This document shows positions 40,144 to 41,582 of a DNA stretch of 41,582 nucleotides, piece after piece (within the stretch, counting starts at the first letter, position 1; each line of letters opens with the position of its first letter). The notes beneath the pieces were generated by a model that made no database searches, had not been told where the DNA came from, and saw nothing but the letters and a program-made list of their open reading frames with translations. This stretch comes from Fortiea sp. LEGE XX443 (lineage in GTDB: Bacteria > Cyanobacteriota > Cyanobacteriia > Cyanobacteriales > Nostocaceae): contig NZ_JADEXZ010000054.1 in NCBI RefSeq assembly GCF_015206815.1, forward strand, positions 1 to 41,582, written 5' to 3'. The translations under genes were made by a program, and so were the position numbers.

Positions 40144-40287
40144 TTAGGATATTTCCGAACTAGATACAGGTTGAGTTGCTACTTCAGCGTTGCTTCTGTC
40201 AGCCAAAATTACAGACAGCAGCTTTGGCAACATCAAACAAGCAACGGTATTCACCAGTGTCAGTAATAGCCCATCTATCAAACTCAT
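40144..40287 (-). CDS. Small hydrophobic membrane protein, 47 residues
   Basis: A minus-strand frame from ATG 40287 to TAA at 40144 encodes MSLIDGLLLTLVNTVACLM, then LPKLLSVILADR and a polar tail ending SSSEIS. Residues about 4-30 form one membrane helix interrupted by Pro, and the tail is rich in Ser and Thr. AAGGTG lies about ten bases before the start. The sequence is unlike the C-rich repeat next to it and is a plausible real gene; I recognise no family. It is too short for usual gene callers. Confidence 0.6.
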   Translation of the reverse strand: MSLIDGLLLTLVNTVACLMLPKLLSVILADRSNAEVATQPVSSSEIS

Positions 40288-40446
40288 AATATAAACACCT
40301 TGTTTCAAAAATTTTGTTTGTTATTTATCTAGTGTGAAACATAATCAGTCACATAAACTACATTAGTGCTTTTGATTTTCTTCTAGTCTCCATAAGCTAG
40401 TTCAATGTTTAGTTTTGTAACACTTCTAAATTATTTGTGAAGAACA

Positions 40447-40479
40447 AGATCCCCGACTTCTTTAAGAAGTCGGGGATCT
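40447..40479. repeat. 33-nt REP-like palindrome, copy 2 (left of RAYT)
   Basis: Same palindrome as 28657-28689 with central base t. It lies 47 bp upstream of the RAYT start codon. Confidence 0.9.
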
Positions 40480-40525
40480 GATCTCTCGCCGGGAATACTA
40501 AAAGCGACATCTTATAAACTTATCT

Positions 40526-41098
40526 ATGCCGCGACGAAACATTCCCCTACAAACTGGAAACTTTTATCATATTTACAATCGGGGAAATAATCACCAAATT
40601 ATTTTCTTTGAGCATGAAAATTATATTTATTTTCTGAAGTTAATAAGAGAGCATCTCATCAGTAATGCAGTAGATATCGTCGCTTATTGTTTAATGCCAA
40701 ATCACTATCATTTTTTAGTCTACCTCAAAGATGAAACTCTATCTGATGCGATGAAATCACTCTCACTAGCCTATACAAAAGCAATTAATAAACGTTTTAA
40801 TCGTTCTGGAGTATTATTTCAAGGACGGTTCCAAAGTATCCATATTTCACAGACTGACTATCTAATCAATCTTTCTCGTTACATTCATCTAAATCCAGTG
40901 AAAGCAGGACTAGTACAGCAACCTGAAGAATGGGAGTTTTCCAGTTATTTGGAGTATACAGGTTTACGAGCAGGAACGCTACCCAAGATGGATTATATTA
41001 AAACGCAGATTGAGGGAGATTCAAGTTATCAGCAATTTTTGGTGGATTGTAATTTACCTAATAGTATTAGCTTCAAGAAACTGCTGCTGGATGACTAG
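40526..41098 (+). CDS. REP-associated tyrosine transposase (RAYT, Y1_Tnp family)
   Basis: A single-domain IS200/IS605-like HUH nuclease of 190 residues. It has the N-terminal GNFYHIYNRGNNHQIIF, the HUH motif in MPNHYHFLV (His60, His62), FQGRFQSIHI and the tyrosine motif SRYIHLNPVKAGL, with the probable catalytic Tyr119. RAYTs cut and move or maintain REP palindromes. Here two 33-nt palindromes flank the gene: one ends 46 bp before the start and the other overlaps the stop codon (TAG at 41096-41098). This is a complete REP-RAYT-REP unit. The start is ATG at 40526. Confidence 0.92.
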   Translation: MPRRNIPLQTGNFYHIYNRGNNHQIIFFEHENYIYFLKLIREHLISNAVDIVAYCLMPNHYHFLVYLKDETLSDAMKSLSLAYTKAINKRFNRSGVLFQGRFQSIHISQTDYLINLSRYIHLNPVKAGLVQQPEEWEFSSYLEYTGLRAGTLPKMDYIKTQIEGDSSYQQFLVDCNLPNSISFKKLLLDD

Positions 41099-41129
41099 AT
41101 CCCCGACTTCTTAAAGAAGTCGGGGATCT
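41097..41129. repeat. 33-nt REP-like palindrome, copy 3 (right of RAYT)
   Basis: Same palindrome with central base a. Its first two bases are the last two of the RAYT stop codon, so the gene and repeat are physically joined. Confidence 0.9.
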
Positions 41130-41225
41130 GAAAGCGATCGCATCAATCAAATTATCGTATTTTTGGAGAATATGATATTGGGTTTGGTTTTACTCCACCT
41201 AACCGACAAATAACTAAACTAAATC

Positions 41226-41402
41226 TTAATCCAACTGCCACCGTTGATCTGTGGTAGAACCATTATCAGCATTACGTCCAGAACGCTCACAATCCCAAAG
41301 TTGTAGAGCTGCTCCGTTGCTTCTTCCTGGCGATCCAGCAACGTCAATGCACTTCCCTGAGAGTGAATTAACTATAAGGGACTTCCAGAGAATAAAATAT
41401 AC
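41226..41402 (-). pseudogene. Ricin-type beta-trefoil lectin remnant
   Basis: On the minus strand an open frame (no start codon) reads LIVNSLSGKCIDVAG, SNGAALQLWDCERSG and TTDQRWQLD before TAA at 41226-41228. Ricin-B lectin repeats have GxxxNxxSGKCLDVxG...NGxxVQLWxC...xNQxWxL, so this is the last trefoil repeat of a secreted carbohydrate-binding protein. The rest of that protein is missing. Confidence 0.58.
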
Positions 41403-41433
41403 AACTTATGAAAATGATAATCATTCCGGTGGG

Positions 41434-41477
41434 GGGAAGGGAAAGGTTGCTAACGGCAACCTTTCCCTTCCCTTTTT
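41434..41477 (+). terminator. Strong hairpin terminator
   Basis: A perfect 17-bp stem GGGAAGGGAAAGGTTGC / GCAACCTTTCCCTTCCC with a TAACG loop followed by five T. It fits a plus-strand terminator, but the only plus-strand gene upstream is the RAYT, 335 bp away. Confidence 0.85.
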
Positions 41478-41523
41478 GTAGTAAATTCAATGATGATTCG
41501 ATTTTGGATGTGCATAGGTGTCA

Positions 41524-41582
41524 ATGGAATTAACAGATTCACTAAAGCATTTGTTGAAGGAAACTGCACAGCAATTAAAAGG
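41524..41582 (+). CDS. N-terminus of probable transposase (partial)
   Basis: From ATG 41524 the frame reads MELTDSLKHLLKETAQQLKG and runs off the edge. AGGTG lies four bases upstream. Transposases of the ISAzo13-like group begin with a similar xxDSLKxxxxETAxxLKGSxRRxFMA segment; only the first 20 residues can be seen, so this is tentative. Confidence 0.4.
   Translation, partial: MELTDSLKHLLKETAQQLK

Noticed and set aside
39988-40266. Plus-strand frame of 92 codons
   Set aside because: It is built mostly from the C-rich dispersed repeat and overlaps the better-supported 47-residue minus-strand frame.
41251-41481. Plus-strand frame of 76 codons near the right end
   Set aside because: It is antisense to the ricin-lectin remnant and ends inside the terminator hairpin; composition is not protein-like.

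Overview
The window looks like chromosome from a filamentous, probably heterocystous cyanobacterium (Nostoc/Anabaena/Calothrix type). Reasons: the HIP1 octamer gcgatcgc is frequent, there is a cyanobacterial NDH-1 subunit (NdhB), a thylakoid-type FtsH, a monocistronic CIRCE-controlled GroEL, an RNase P RNA with a cyanobacterial layout, and many heptanucleotide tandem repeats and small palindromic dispersed repeats between genes. No rRNA or tRNA gene was recognised. Assignments come from reading motifs; no database search was run.

Layout. The left edge has the probable start of a transposase, then a minus-strand run: a TroA/ZnuA-type metal-binding lipoprotein whose leader carries a small MITE-like insertion, a WD40 protein, FtsH, a class IV aminotransferase (PabC-like), queuine tRNA-ribosyltransferase and a small conserved protein. 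Around 8-8.8 kb a decayed IS66 transposase tail runs into a protein of tandem GNxNxxx heptapeptides. From 9 to 20 kb is a housekeeping block: an exported protein, RNase III, RNase P RNA (rnpB), a membrane-anchored unknown, CorA, GroEL with a perfect CIRCE operator, a WecA/MraY-type sugar-phosphate transferase, FabG, thioredoxin and NdhB. A repeat-rich stretch (19.5-20.4 kb) holds gene debris, followed by an MscS channel and two small genes that share a LexA-box-like operator/promoter motif.

From 23.2 to 31.2 kb lies a likely exopolysaccharide or glycoconjugate cluster: three GT4 glycosyltransferases, a PIG-L deacetylase and a large membrane-anchored beta-propeller protein with a calcium-loop-like motif. 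Next comes aconitase B with a strong terminator. From 34.4 to 40 kb is an accessory, defence-like island: a GmrSD-type (DUF262/DUF1524) restriction enzyme, a DUF559 nuclease-like protein, a HicBA toxin-antitoxin pair, a truncated DUF29 gene and a RecQ helicase. A 47-residue hydrophobic protein and a RAYT (REP-associated tyrosine transposase) follow. The RAYT is bracketed by two copies of a 33-nt palindrome, and a third copy lies 12 kb away. The right end has a ricin-type lectin remnant, a very strong hairpin terminator and the probable start of another transposase.

The most notable signals are the RAYT/REP unit, a 131-bp MITE-like element present twice with one mismatch, the LexA-like operators before two uncharacterised small genes, the repeat protein whose apparent signal peptide is an out-of-frame read of transposase DNA, and the 47-residue membrane protein. 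I do not claim a wholly new system; the 34-41 kb island and the 22.1-23.2 kb gene pair are the best places to look for one.
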